NCBI GenBank assembly: GCA_001598975.1
Contig: BBXU01001876.1
Span: forward strand, 1 to 14,661
Reading direction: 5' to 3'
From: Parachlorella kessleri
Lineage: Eukaryota > Chlorophyta > Trebouxiophyceae > Chlorellales > Chlorellaceae
Length of the DNA: 14,661 nucleotides
Every line of letters begins with the position of its first letter. Position 1 is the first letter of the stretch. A program made the translations under genes and the position numbers. Positions 1 to 9,312 of this stretch are shown one piece after another. The notes below the pieces were generated by a model. That model was given only the letters and a program-made list of their open reading frames with translations. It ran no database searches and was not told the DNA's origin.

Positions 1-34
1 ATCAACACATCTGTGCTAAACAACGCACTCTCAC

Positions 35-1468
35 CGTGGTCCTCCCCGGAAGCGCCAGGGCTGCCGTTGTCCTGCTGCTGGGACTGGTCATTGTTGCCTG
101 CGCATTCGAGGGAGGTGCAAGTCAACAACAGCCGCGGGCAACAGACCAAGCCCAGGGCAATCCTGGGCTGCTGCTAGCGAGGAGCATCAGCAGTGGAAGG
201 CGTTTCAACAACAGCCCAGGCCCGTGAAATGTGTGAGGGCTTCATCATGCAAGCATTGCACGGCACGGCAGTGAACAGTGTTTCACCTCCACCTTTGCCT
301 CCTCCACAGCAAGTCAGCTGAAAAGAGAAACAAATCGAATGAGCAGACTACCCACCTGGAGATGTGGTACCCTTTGCGTTTCCCTCGCCATTCCCACTGC
401 CGGTCTCAACGTCATTACCCTTCTCGGGTGGGGGCGGGGACGAGGGTGGGGTGGGGGTGCTGGGGGCAAGTGGTGCAGGTGGGTTGCTTGGGGGTGCGCT
501 GGGGGTGCTTGGGCTTGGTGTGGCAGGGGGTGTGCTGGGAGGTGGGCTAGGTGTTGGTGCTGGCGTGCTTAGTGGGGGTGTGCTAGGGGGTGTGGCAGGA
601 GGTGAGCTAGGTGCTGATGGTGGGCTTGGCATTGGTGCTGGCGTGCGCGGAGGGGGTGTGCTAGGGGGTGTGGCAGGCGGTGTGCTGGGAGGTGGGGTTG
701 GAGTTGGAGTTGGTGTGCTTGGAGGCGGGGTGCTTGGGGGTGGAGCTGCAGCAGTTAGGGGACAGCCAAGGTCACATGTCTGGCCGTCATGGCCAGCCCG
801 AACTTAGCAATGCCATCAAAGATATGTTGGCAGGACGCTGCTAAGCAGATCACAGCCAGGTGCTTTGAAGATGGGATTGCCGTTCACAGACGCAACACAC
901 CTGGCGAGGACTTGGCATTGCCGTTTCCATTGCCATTGCCTACACCGCCGTTGCCGTTGCTGTTGGAAGAGGTGCTGAACAGCGACGAAAACGTGCCAAG
1001 GAGGCTGGTAGTCGTCGGCGGAGGTGTGCTGGGGGCGGTGCTGGTGGTTGTGGGTGCAAGGCTGAGAGTCCCTGTTGATGTGGAAGGCTGCGAGAGTGGA
1101 GCTGATGTATCAGTCCCGGTCACGGGTGAGTCTACCGTTATTTTCCACCCCTGGAGCTTGCGGTGGACTGATGCCAAGCCTGCACACACCGCAGGGTAGG
1201 ACGCTGCAGGTTGCTTGTTCAGCACTGGCAGTGTGTGTGGCCATCCATTGATTCCAGCTCATCCAGGGTTTGTCAGCTCATACTCAACAGGCTGTCCAGG
1301 CCGTAAGCATAGCTGCTTTGCATACGTAGGCCACCGGCTCCGTCACCCGGCTAGGTACGGCATTCTGAGCTGTAACTTGCCTGCGCTGGCTGGCAAGGGG
1401 GCCGTCTGAGCAATGAGCAAGGCCAGGAGCAGGGCCCAAGTAGGCCTGAGTGGCAGTCTGGGCCCCAT
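35..1468 (-). CDS. Secreted Ser/Thr/Pro-rich (HRGP-like) protein, 3' end beyond window
   Basis: Model of four exons read leftwards: 1468-1381, 1179-901, 745-356 and 97-35, running off the left edge. Exon 1 starts MGPRLPLRPT, then a Leu/Ala core, and ends PLPASA, a textbook secretory signal peptide with an A-x-A cleavage site. Exon 2 (93 codons) is Ser/Thr/Pro-rich and ends in Asn-Gly repeats. Exon 3 (130 codons) is almost all Pro, Ser, Thr and Ala with SP, TP and PPP runs, then a short acidic Gly/Asn tail. Exon 4 (21 codons) starts GNNDQSQQQD and ends GSPGASGEDH. Every junction is phase 1 and the three internal exon lengths (279, 390, 63) are multiples of three. The acceptor of exon 3 is preceded by CTAAC, a good branch point. 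The first intron would use a GC donor (CAG|GCAAGT). SP/TP runs are typical substrates for proline hydroxylation and O-glycosylation in algal wall proteins, so a wall or matrix role is inferred. No family homologue was recognised, and the Pro-rich part alone cannot show one. Confidence 0.65.
356..745 (-). CDS. Pro-rich exon (130 codons, phase 1-1)
   Basis: Read on the minus strand this exon gives short repeats built from PPSTPP, PATPP, TPTPT and SPPPST, then EKGNDVETGSGNGEGNAK and SPG. On the plus strand the same bases read as a long Gly/Val/Leu shadow ORF. The minus strand is preferred because a strong acceptor (CTAACTGCTGCAG) and a donor (CCAG|GTGGGT) bracket exactly 390 nt in phase 1 on both sides. 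The C-terminal GNGEGNAK...SPG resembles the end of the preceding exon (GNGNAKSSPG), suggesting exon duplication. Confidence 0.7.
1381..1468 (-). CDS. Signal-peptide exon of the Ser/Pro-rich secreted protein
   Basis: This 88-nt first exon encodes 29 residues plus one base. A basic N-terminal region (MGPRLPLRPT) is followed by a core rich in Leu, Ala and Ile, then a Pro-containing c-region ending PASA. Reading straight on hits an in-frame TGA after about 12 more codons, so splicing is required. The only well-placed phase-1 donor is CAG|GCAAGT, the consensus of the minority GC-AG intron class. It joins in frame to the exon starting at 1179. Confidence 0.6.
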
Positions 1469-2035
1469 GAGGGTCCCTCCTGCTGTCTTGTGCGTTCAAG
1501 CACGGGCAGACTGTGCCAAGCTGCGACCAGGTCGCGTGTGAGGCGTGTACACCCAAAGTACGATTGGGGTTGTCAAGCGTCCGGTTGTTTCGCTGACACC
1601 ACGCCAGGTTGGTACGAATGGTTGCGAGCGCGAGTTTCTTCGGCCTTGCGTCGGCTTGACCGAGCCCAGCTCCCAGGGTGGGTCGTGCCGACGCCATGTG
1701 TCACACGGAGTCCAAGCACCCTCGAGCGCGATAATGTTTCCGGCGCTACTCGCAGTCCCAGATGTGATGACGAGCGTGGAGCGAAGGGTGAAGCTTGCAG
1801 CCCTTGGCTTTGCTGCGATCATTTTGATCATTGACTAATAGATGTCATGCACATGTCATGAAGCTGGACTTCCCCGGGACAGCTTGTTTACCTCAAGTTC
1901 ACACAGTGTGGCGTGCTCATTGCGAGATTGTGGAGTTGCTCGTGACTGTGCAGCATGTCGGCATGTGTCACTGTCCCCTGACCCTCGTTAGGGCCTTGTA
2001 CGCTGTCCCCAACTGTATTCGCAGCGACCTGCAAC
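1469..2035. other. Divergent intergenic region, no supported gene
   Basis: This stretch lies between the start of the minus-strand secreted-protein gene and the proposed start of the plus-strand magnesium-channel gene, so it should hold both promoters. Overlapping ORFs of about 97-137 codons exist on both strands, but none shows a recognisable domain or convincing exon structure. No clear TATA box or other named promoter motif was seen. Confidence 0.4.
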
Positions 2036-2414
2036 ATGTTGCAAAGTTTCTCGCGTACCTGGGGTCTTGACAGGAGGAGCCTATCAGTAGCTTTGCAGCT
2101 CCTGAAGGGCCCAGTGGGCTGCGGCAAGTATGAGTCGATCCAGCATTCATATCAACATCCCTACCAGCAGCAGTTTGAGAGCCTATGCGCAGCCCAACTG
2201 CACCCCGTCAGCGCCACGAACAGCAGCAGGCTGTTTCCAGCGCAGCTCACGAACCTTCGCCACTTCCAAAGCGGCAGCGACCGTGGCGATAGTAGCAGCA
2301 GCAGATTTCATGGCATTGGCGGTAGCATAGCACAGGTGCAGTGTACAGGCCAAGCGGCGGGGCATGTGAGACATGTCCACCTCAGCCGGACATGTTGCGG
2401 GCCGTCTAGCATGG
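2036..2414 (+). CDS. Tentative first exon of the magnesium-channel gene
   Basis: The ATG at 2036 opens 126 codons starting MLQSFSRTWGLDRRSLSVAL, which is Arg/Ser-rich, without acidic residues before position 12, and presequence-like. A donor ATGG|GTGGGT at 2414/2415 is phase 1 and matches the phase-1 acceptor at 2715 (GTCTGCAG) that opens the exon starting IVDQLHDDPA. The rest of this exon is Gln/Ser/His-rich and unrecognised. An alternative start is the ATG at 2130 in another frame, which encodes a Ser/Ala-rich, transit-peptide-like segment. The true 5' end could also lie elsewhere. Confidence 0.3.
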
Positions 2415-5400
2415 GTGGGTAACCTAGTGTTGTACTGTCAGCTACTACCGTGCTAACTCTGATGGTGCACAGAGATGACTGAGCTTGATGCAAGGGTCAT
2501 AAGAAATTAGTTACAGATAATTGCAAGTGGAGGTTGTTGCGGGGCTGCTGTTGCTGTCGTGTCGAGCACTGTCTACAAACGTCTGCTTTGTCGCCGCCCA
2601 CACCAGTGAACTTGCACCACATCCTGCTGCTAAATGCCAAAATTGAGCTCCAGCTGACAATCCTGTGTGTTTGCATCGGAGAACATCACACCGCACATCG
2701 ACCCAACGTCTGCAGGCATTGTCGACCAGCTCCACGACGACCCGGCCATCCACTTGCCAGTTGCCGGCACCCGGAGCCTATGGGAGGTAAGGGTTACGCA
2801 AGCTCTACCTCCATCACAGCAGACCAATTTTGGGCCTCCAGGGCTCGGTGCCTCGATCCTCCTACCCTTTCCAGGGACCCCAACTGCGCTTCCGTCGTGC
2901 TGCTGAGCCTCTACAGTCATCTACTACTGGGCGTGGCAGACCTGCATGTCAGTGGTGTAGAACCTATCGTGGCGACTCCCACAGCAGGTGTAGGTGCTAC
3001 GCTGTTGCCAGAAAGCCTATGTGGCCTCATTGGTAAGGTATACGGCATAAGAGCTCTGCCTCAGGGCTTTATTCTGCCAAAATTCTGTCCCGAGGTGCTA
3101 GAGTCCTCCACCCTCTCCCCCAGCAGTGCAATGATTGCGGTGCTGGAATACTGTGTCAGCAGCGCAAGGTGCCTGCACCAGACCCTGACCACCAGCCCAC
3201 AACCACTTCTTCTTACTGTATGCAGGTGCTGGAGTTCCACCCAGATGCCACCGTGCTGGAAACATACAAGACCCCTGAAGTGCTCAACCTCCACCCAAGG
3301 GATGTGTACCTCTTTGCCTCAGACGTGGCGCCGGCCGCGGGGCAGCAGTCAACCATCGTGGCGCGGTCAGACGCGATCCTCTTCAGGTCGGAGGTGCTGA
3401 GGGCGATCATCTACTATGACCGGGCCGTGCTCTTCCCCACACGGTGAGCGGCTGGGTTGTGTCATGCAGGAGCAAAGGCAGAGTGCTGCCATCCGTAGAG
3501 TAGTGTAGCTTGAACAACTGGAGCTTGAGCAGGTGTCTCAGCCTGCACCAAGCAGGTTGGCTCAGTGGTTGGCGGACTTGATACACAATACACAACAATA
3601 TGGGCCCCTGCATGGGCCTATGGGTTGATGAAGGGCCCGATGACTAGGTGTGCACAGAAAGAATGGTCAGGGTAGACGCAAGGCTGTTTCGATAGCAGCA
3701 GGTTGTGATATATCCAGATTTAGGCTGACATGGATAAATCGCCCTCAAAGGCATTGGAGGCATGCCTGGTGTTGCGCCACTCCTTGGCGTCAGGGGTGAT
3801 CATGCCCAGTGCTCTGTCAACCGTGTTGCAACCCCTGGCTTCTTACCGCAGGCGGCAGCAGGACACGCTGCGCATTGCCCAGACCCTCAAATCCACTCTC
3901 TGCCACCGCTCGCCGCTGCCATTTGAGCTCAAGGTGGGTTGCATCTAATTTGTGAGCGTGGAAGACATGCACTGCGGGCATGCGTCGACGAGTGGGAGAG
4001 CAGTCAAGGTGGCTGCTCTTTGAGGCTGTCGATTGGTGAGGAGTTCTGGGGACACAGACTAGGCACATATGGGTGTTTATTTTGGGGTGGACAGGCTGAG
4101 CTCCGATTGGCCTTCAGGAAGGGGTGCATCCCTGCAGTAGGTGGCCCTGTATTCCCAGGGCCAGTACTGCCTACAAGCACATCCACACCACCCTGTAAAT
4201 GGCGCACTCTGTCTCAAGCCTCTCCCTCATTCTCTTTTGCTGCCCAGGTGTTGGAGTCCCTGCTGGCTGAGACCTCCCATGCGTTTGAGAGCAAGTCCCG
4301 GCGGCTAGGCATGGTGGGGGAGACGGTGCTGAATGACATCAATGCCAATTTCCACTCCAGCGCGGGGGAGCTGCAGCGGCTTATCCCCATCCAGAGGTGG
4401 GCGGCTTTCCCAGCTTATCTTGCTCTGTTTAGTGAATATGGTGACCACTGCTGAGCGCCGCTTTAGCGGGCAAAGCTGCAGCGGCTCATCCCCATTAAGA
4501 GGTAGGTGGGTTGCGCCTCCCTACAATTCTTGCATCGTTTTGAGGATTGGTGACACATTGCCAAGCTGCTGCCCCTTGGCAGCAGAAGCTGGCAGTGGCT
4601 TATACCCATTGAGAAGTGGGTTGTGGCACATGGACTTGCTGCTGAATTGAAGTGGGCCGGGCACATGGTTTTGTAGAGGGGTTAGCGTTGCTCCCTCCTG
4701 TTCACATGGGCATGACCTTGGCAACCATCTCGGCGACGTGTGACATATGAAATCCGCAGTGTCTTAGGGACCAGACTGTATAGGATGACTAACACAAGCT
4801 GGTCGGCGTGTCCTGTGCCCACCTGGCTGCCCAGTGCACACTTGTCATCACACGCCCTCATCGGCTGGTGTGCGCAGGAAGCTCCTGGAGGTGCAAAATG
4901 ACATCAAGGAGACCCTAACAGCCATTGCTGACGTGGTCAACTATGATGACGCCATCCAGGCGCTGTGCCTGACGGAGCGGCGGCAGCGCATAGCGGGCGC
5001 GACCGCCAAGCCCGGCAGCCCCGCCGCCGCCGCCGCGGCCCCGGTGCCACCGCGGACCAAGGAGCACCCCAGGACGCCGCACATGCGCATGGCCAGTGCG
5101 ATTTTGGAGGTGTGCATCTCGGGCTGGCCATTGGTGGAGATGCATGCTCTGGGCAAGCTGTGGGCAGGATGTTCTGCCATGCTTGCTTGCTGCCCTGCTT
5201 GCTTGCTGCCCTGCTGTGCGTGTGGGCGAGTGGACGTGCTGAGGCTGGCTGTAGCGCCCTTGTGCCGCGGCGGCTAGCCAGCATGTGTTTTTTGGCACTG
5301 GTGCATGTTATGCGCTGCAAGGCTCTCATGCCCCCGCTGGCATCCTCGTCTCCTCCTTTGGCTTGCCGTCGGTCAATCTCTGTTAAGTGCACGGCCAGGC

Positions 5401-8295
5401 TGACATGGGTGCCATGATGAGCAACCTAATTAGGTAATGCTCTTGCATTGCAGGCGTATGAGTTCAAGATGCAGGGAGCCTTTGTAAGTGTACTGGGCCA
5501 GTTCGGCAGGGTGCCTTCTTGATGTCTTCCTCATCTTGCTGCAGCCTATGTAGGGTCGAATTGAACTTGCTGTCTGTTGTGGGTAGTGCGGATGCTGTCT
5601 TACCCACTGAATGCGCATGTGCCTGCATGGCTGTTTGTTGACGCATGTCCTGAGATGCGCAGCGGTGCTTCGAATGCCATCCCTGCTTTGCCTGCTTTAC
5701 ACTTTGTCAGCGATATTTGCACATCTTGTGCTGGGCCTGCAGTGCTGCGTCGGACCTTAACGCGTCTTTCCCTGTGTGCTGTGCCTGCTGTGCAGAGCTC
5801 CATCAAGGAGATGCTCGAAAGCATGGAGCAGGTAAGGCAACTCGCTGGTTCCAGGTGTACCTAACTTGAACTGCTGCCATCCTCTCTTTGTTGGGGCTCC
5901 TTGTTTGTTCACCTGGGCTCACATGCCACCCAGAGATGCCGCGAAAGCTCAGCAGCGGCTTCCTTACAAGCTTATGAGTCCTTGGTCGACTCTGGTCCGC
6001 CCGGTTTCTATCTGGGGTGCTCAGCCATATCCTGACTTGGGGCATCTGAGTGAAACATTTGTTCACATATATGTGCCATACCTCGGATACCATGTTTTTT
6101 GGCTACGTCCCAGCATCTGCCCTGCACATACCATGGCCTTTGCATCGCTTTGCTCCCATGACACCCGGCACCCGAGAGCTGGCACGGTCTGGCCTGGTAT
6201 GTGCCTTCTCAAAAAAGTTGTTTGGCACATGCTGTTTGGCGTATACCAAGGGCTGGGGCTTGTGCGGGTGCCTTGCAGACCCGGACGGTGTGGCACATGC
6301 AGCTAGACCACCAGAGGAATCGGGTGCTGCGAATCAACCTGCTCATCAGCATCATGGTGGGTTGACTGCCTGCCCGTCGCATTCCGAACTCATGCCCGCA
6401 CTGCACTTGGTTTCTTCCAGTGTCCCGCTTTGTACAAACCGAGCCAGCTGTAACCCACCTCCTTTGCGAAAGCCGAGACTGGCACTCACTCTGTGCCAGC
6501 CGGCTGCAAAAGTTACCCTTTTCACCCTGCTCTGCTATGCTCTGTCATGCTGTCATGCAATGCTGCCGGCAGAAGGCCCTGTGATTTCCTTGCTCCCCCG
6601 GGTGCAGAGCTTTGGCCTGGTGCTAGCCACGGTGCCGGCCGCCTACTTTGGCATGAACCTGTCGTCAGGCATGGAGGACGTGCCGGGGATTTTCTGGCCG
6701 GTGGCGCAATTCAGCCTGATGACGGGGCTCAGCGGCGCGGGCATCATGTGGGGGTACTTCAAGTGGGGACCCAAGCGGCGATATAGGGCACGGCTACGGG
6801 ATATGCGCTCGCTGCGGTGAGCCGGACAGTTGGCTACGTATGGACAGCATATCTTTGACCACGCGTACACCAACTCATGGGGGACCCACACGTACATAGA
6901 AGGTCTGCGCTGAGGCCTCTGCGCAACTGCTATTGTGTGGAAATACTACTGGCCTGCTGTTGTGGGTCTGAGCGGTTTCAAGGTGCTGCGTCTGTCTCCG
7001 TGCCTCGACCTCTGGTGCTGGATGTGTAGGAGCATCACACCCACGCTGTGCAGGCGTGGATACCCTGGTTCTGCACCTGAGGTGGACGACTGACCTGCCA
7101 CAGTGTGGTAATCGAAGGCGGTTGGCCTTGGACGATATGCTAATTTTGACTCCGCTGCTTGGCTGCCCTCCTCCAGGGACCTTTTGATGTACCACATTGA
7201 TGACTTGGAGGAGATCATCAGCTGCATGAAGAAGAACAAGAGCCGCGTGGACCGCAAGGAGTTTGCGGAGCTGGTGAAAAGGGTGGGTCCGCTTATTTTA
7301 TAGATAATGCAATAAATGATGGAAATGCAATATGAGAGAACTAGGGACAGGTTTGCGGAGCTGGTGAAAAGGGTGGGTCTGCTTAGTCTGGCAGGATGCG
7401 AGGCTTTGCCATTGTTTGCTTGTGACATGTTGAGGCTGGTGAGCAAGTGCAGTAGGGTATTTTCGGTGCATGCTCAGCTAGTGTTGGGCGGCTGGACTTG
7501 TGCTTGGGTTTTTATGAGCTGATTCAGCTAATGGAAGGGTGGGTTGTGGGCGTCAAAAGCTCCGGCAGAACGCACCCTTGGGGCATTGACGGCGCTGTGA
7601 GGGGATTGCTGCCGCTGGGCCCAGGCCTGGCCCCCTGCCAGCCACCCTAATGAGGGGTAGGCTCTGCTTGGCTGTGCTGAGGGGTGCCTTTGTTTGTTTT
7701 ACTGGTAGCGGGGATGCGACCTGGGACTTTAGGGTGAACTGTACGGACAGGGCTGGATGCAAGTATGCTTGGTGGATTTGCTGGCTGCCGCAGGCGGTGA
7801 AGGGGCGACCCATGTCGGTTGACGAGGTCGACCTGCTGTACCGCGTCTTTGACACCAACAAGGACGGCTTCCTGGAGATCAGCGGTACGTTCTTGGGGAT
7901 AAGCGGTACGTGCAGTAGATCACCCACAGTGCATGATGGTGTGCAGGGGGCACCTGCAGTTTGGTTGGGTACTCCCCTTCGGGAGTTTCCAAGAGAAGCA
8001 TGAAGGTAGCTACTGGGGTGAGCTAGGGTGCTTGGGGACGGGCCTGCTGCCTCGCAGCTTGGAGGTTGGCTTCCTTAGGAGAAGGCCGAGCTGTCAGCAG
8101 TCACATGTCCTTCCCAGAAGGCAGGCAGCGCTTTGGTAAATGTATGTCTAGGCACAGCTCCCTGCTGAGCGGTCTGCTGAACACTGACATTGGCACTGGC
8201 GCTTCCTGCCTGCTGCAGAGCTGGTTCGGCTGGAGGATCACATGGCCGAGCACCTGGCAAAGCTGCCGGGGCCGCCAGGCGATGACCTGATGTGA
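2036..8295 (+). CDS. CorA/MRS2-type magnesium channel with C-terminal EF-hand
   Basis: Exons: 2036-2414 (tentative), 2716-2786, 3226-3443, 3852-3933, 4248-4396, 4878-5109, 5454-5483, 5796-5831, 6279-6356, 6608-6816, 7177-7282, 7794-7884, 8219-8295. All junctions have GT and AG and keep frame, giving about 585 residues. The pore signature YFGMN lies at residues 438-442 (GMN codons 6650-6658), after a first membrane helix (about 418-439). A second helix spans about 453-476 and is followed by a basic KWGPKRRYRARLR stretch. The long cytosolic/matrix helical region includes LPFELKVLESLL and HMQLDHQRNRVLRINLL, as in the MRS2 branch. MRS2 proteins form pentameric Mg2+ channels in mitochondrial, plastid or other membranes. 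The tentative N terminus (MLQSFSRTWG, Arg/Ser-rich) could be an organelle presequence. An Ala/Pro-rich insert lies near residues 345-367. Unusually for the family, the reading frame continues past the second helix into an EF-hand module (residues 496-585). Confidence 0.88.
4369..4623 (+). repeat. Three diverged tandem copies of an exon end plus donor
   Basis: The 3' end of the exon closing at 4396 (AGCTGCAGCGGCTTATCC... then GGTGGG) recurs at 4484-4507 and again at 4587-4623. The intron sequence behind each copy is also related: CTTGCTCTGTTTAGTG...TGGTGAC at about 4418-4444 and CTTGCATCGTTTTGAG...TGGTGAC at about 4530-4553. Periods are 115 and 103 bp. Copy 2 still reads LQRLIPIKR in the exon frame and keeps donors (GTAGGT/GTGGGT). 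Copy 3 has lost the GT at the homologous place (AAGTGG). Extending the exon to copy 2 would meet an in-frame TGA at 4452-4454. Confidence 0.8.
6608..6816 (+). CDS. Pore exon: YFGMN motif and both membrane helices
   Basis: This exon starts SFGLVLATVP and holds the C-terminal half of helix 1, the family-defining GMN triplet (6650-6658), an external loop NLSSGMEDVPG, helix 2, and a run of Arg/Lys after it. The GMN loop is the selectivity filter in CorA and MRS2 channels. The loop has two acidic residues (E, D), as expected for attracting hydrated Mg2+. The exon ends CTGCG|GTGAGC, phase 2, and joins G|GAC at 7177 to continue as RSLRDLLMYHIDD. Confidence 0.92.
7177..8295 (+). CDS. C-terminal EF-hand module of the channel (three exons)
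   Basis: Exons 7177-7282, 7794-7884 and 8219-8295 encode DLLMYHIDDLEEII, a basic linker (KKNKSRVDRKEFAELVKR), SVDEVDLLYRVF, then the loop DTNKDGFLEISE. This loop has D, N, D, G, hydrophobic and E at positions 1, 3, 5, 6, 8 and 12, a canonical calcium-binding EF-hand. The preceding helix-loop-helix (around KKNKSRVDRKEF) lacks ligands and looks like a degenerate partner hand. The arrangement, a degenerate hand plus FDTNKDG in an ELVRL context, resembles the C-terminal half of MICU-type calcium regulators, but this comparison is from memory. The last exon ends in LAKLPGPPGDDLM and TGA at 8293-8295. The position-12 Glu codon is split by the last intron. Confidence 0.85.
7261..7385 (+). repeat. 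90-bp-offset duplication of exon end and splice donor
   Basis: Bases 7261-7295 (exon end EFAELVKR plus donor GTGGGT) are repeated at 7351-7385 with one mismatch in 35 bases. The spacer (about 7296-7350) is unusually AT-rich for the window. The second donor is at 7373. Using it would add 90 nt, but an in-frame TAG in the spacer (near 7301) would end translation before the EF-hand. The near identity suggests a recent event. Confidence 0.85.
7874..7911 (+). promoter_or_regulatory. Tandem in-frame 5' splice sites inside the EF-hand codons
   Basis: The donor context GGAGATCAGCGGTACGT (7874-7890) is echoed 21 nt downstream as GGGGATAAGCGGTACGT (7895-7911), matching at 15 of 17 bases. Donors are therefore G7884|GT and G7905|GT, both giving the same phase. 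The upstream donor gives the perfect EF-hand loop ending ...EIS-E. The downstream donor would insert GTFLGIS between loop positions 11 and 12 without a stop, replacing the invariant Glu by Gly in the loop. Confidence 0.6.
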
Positions 8296-8498
8296 CATAG
8301 AGGCGGGGGCGCCGGGCAGCGGTGGCGCCTGGCTTGAGCAGAGGGTGGGGACTGGGCCTGCTCGTGTGTGTAGTGGTTGAGAGTGGCAGGCAACGCCAAC
8401 AGACGAGAGGTAGGGGGAGCGTGGACTGACAGGGCCGGGTGCACTTATGCTTTGCTGGTGCTTGCCTGAGCACTGAACTCAGGAGGTGCGTGCCTGTG

Positions 8499-8625
8499 TC
8501 GACATGGGAGCGCCCTGGCAAGCAAAGCGTGCGCTGGACAGACACAGCAGCTGCTGGTGTCAACATGAGGGCACCCTGGCAAGTAAAGTGCACGCTGGAT
8601 GGACAGACACAACAGCTGGAGCTGG
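8499..8625. repeat. Tandem duplication of about 60 bp, two copies
   Basis: The segment starting ACATGGGAGCGCCCTGGCAA near 8502 recurs near 8563 as ACATGAGGGCACCCTGGCAA. Both copies continue through AAAG(C/T)G, GCTGGA and GACAGACACA(G/A)CAGCTG. The copies are clearly diverged and lie in the probable 3' UTR. Confidence 0.7.
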
Positions 8626-9307
8626 CAATCGATTGAGGGAGCTGCCTTTGGTGAGTGTGGCAGGGGTCATGGGGCAGAGACATTGCGGCCTCACTTGACA
8701 GTTTAGGTGTTCAGGGCATGTCTGGACGACCATGGAACTTCCCACTTGTTGACCTGTCCCACGTCGGCCTGGCACGACATGCGCCCCTTCTGTGGCACAG
8801 TACCTGTCTCTCGTTGGGCTGTTCGCCTGTCTTCTTAGCTGACATCCCTGTCAACCTGGCATTCAGTGACTGTCCGTGTTGTTGCACGTAGCCCTCTGGT
8901 TCGCTTTAAGTCCATTCCCTCTGTCCCACCAATTCCCTCAGCGGGTGGGGCGTAGGTCTTGCTGCGCACTAGAAGTGCTTTAGTGGGTGGCAAAAAAGGG
9001 GGAACACAGGAGAGTCATGTGTGAATTGCCCGTTGCAGAACTCATGCAGTTATGCTTTGCTTGCTGCCCCTCTCCGTCAGCGTGTGCCTGGGAGGAAGCA
9101 TCCTTTGATTATGTGTGTATAACTTATCTGTGTAGCCCGCTGAGGAGCATGCCATCCTTCCTGGCTTATCTTCTTAGTAGTGCGCTGCGCTGCTACCAGT
9201 CGCAGGTTCTGAAGAATTGTCTTGTCGGTGCTTAACAAGATAATTTACCGGAGGACTGAGCATCTGTACACCCAAACTTGGCGGAACCAGCCCTGGTGGC
9301 GGCATGC

Positions 9308-9312
9308 TGTAA
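9308..9312 (+). terminator. TGTAA poly(A) signal candidate
   Basis: First TGTAA on the plus strand downstream of the channel-gene stop codon. This pentamer is the usual polyadenylation signal in chlorophyte nuclear genes. Its distance of about 1 kb makes the assignment uncertain. Confidence 0.35.

Noticed and set aside
36..227. Plus-strand ORF beginning with a signal-like hydrophobic peptide
   Set aside because: It is the antisense of the 63-nt mini-exon at 97-35, which has proper acceptor, donor and phase on the minus strand.
364..807. Long Gly/Val/Leu-rich plus-strand ORF
   Set aside because: It is the antisense of the Pro-rich exon. Splice sites and phase fit only the minus strand.
1284..1831. 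Minus-strand ORFs of 111-137 codons upstream of the signal-peptide exon
   Set aside because: They are out of frame with the signal peptide, have no recognisable domain, and overlap plus-strand ORFs of similar length.
2130..2330. Ser/Ala-rich ORF starting MSRSSIHINI as the channel's transit-peptide exon
   Set aside because: Attractive composition, but its only plausible donor (phase 0, near 2322) needs a weak acceptor at 2681. The phase-1 model from 2036 fits a better acceptor. It is kept as an alternative.
2787..3225. Extra coding exon between LWE and VLEF of the channel
   Set aside because: An open frame and an acceptor (CCTTTCCAG near 2876) exist, but direct joining of 2786 to 3226 keeps phase 0 and gives a natural MRS2-like sequence.
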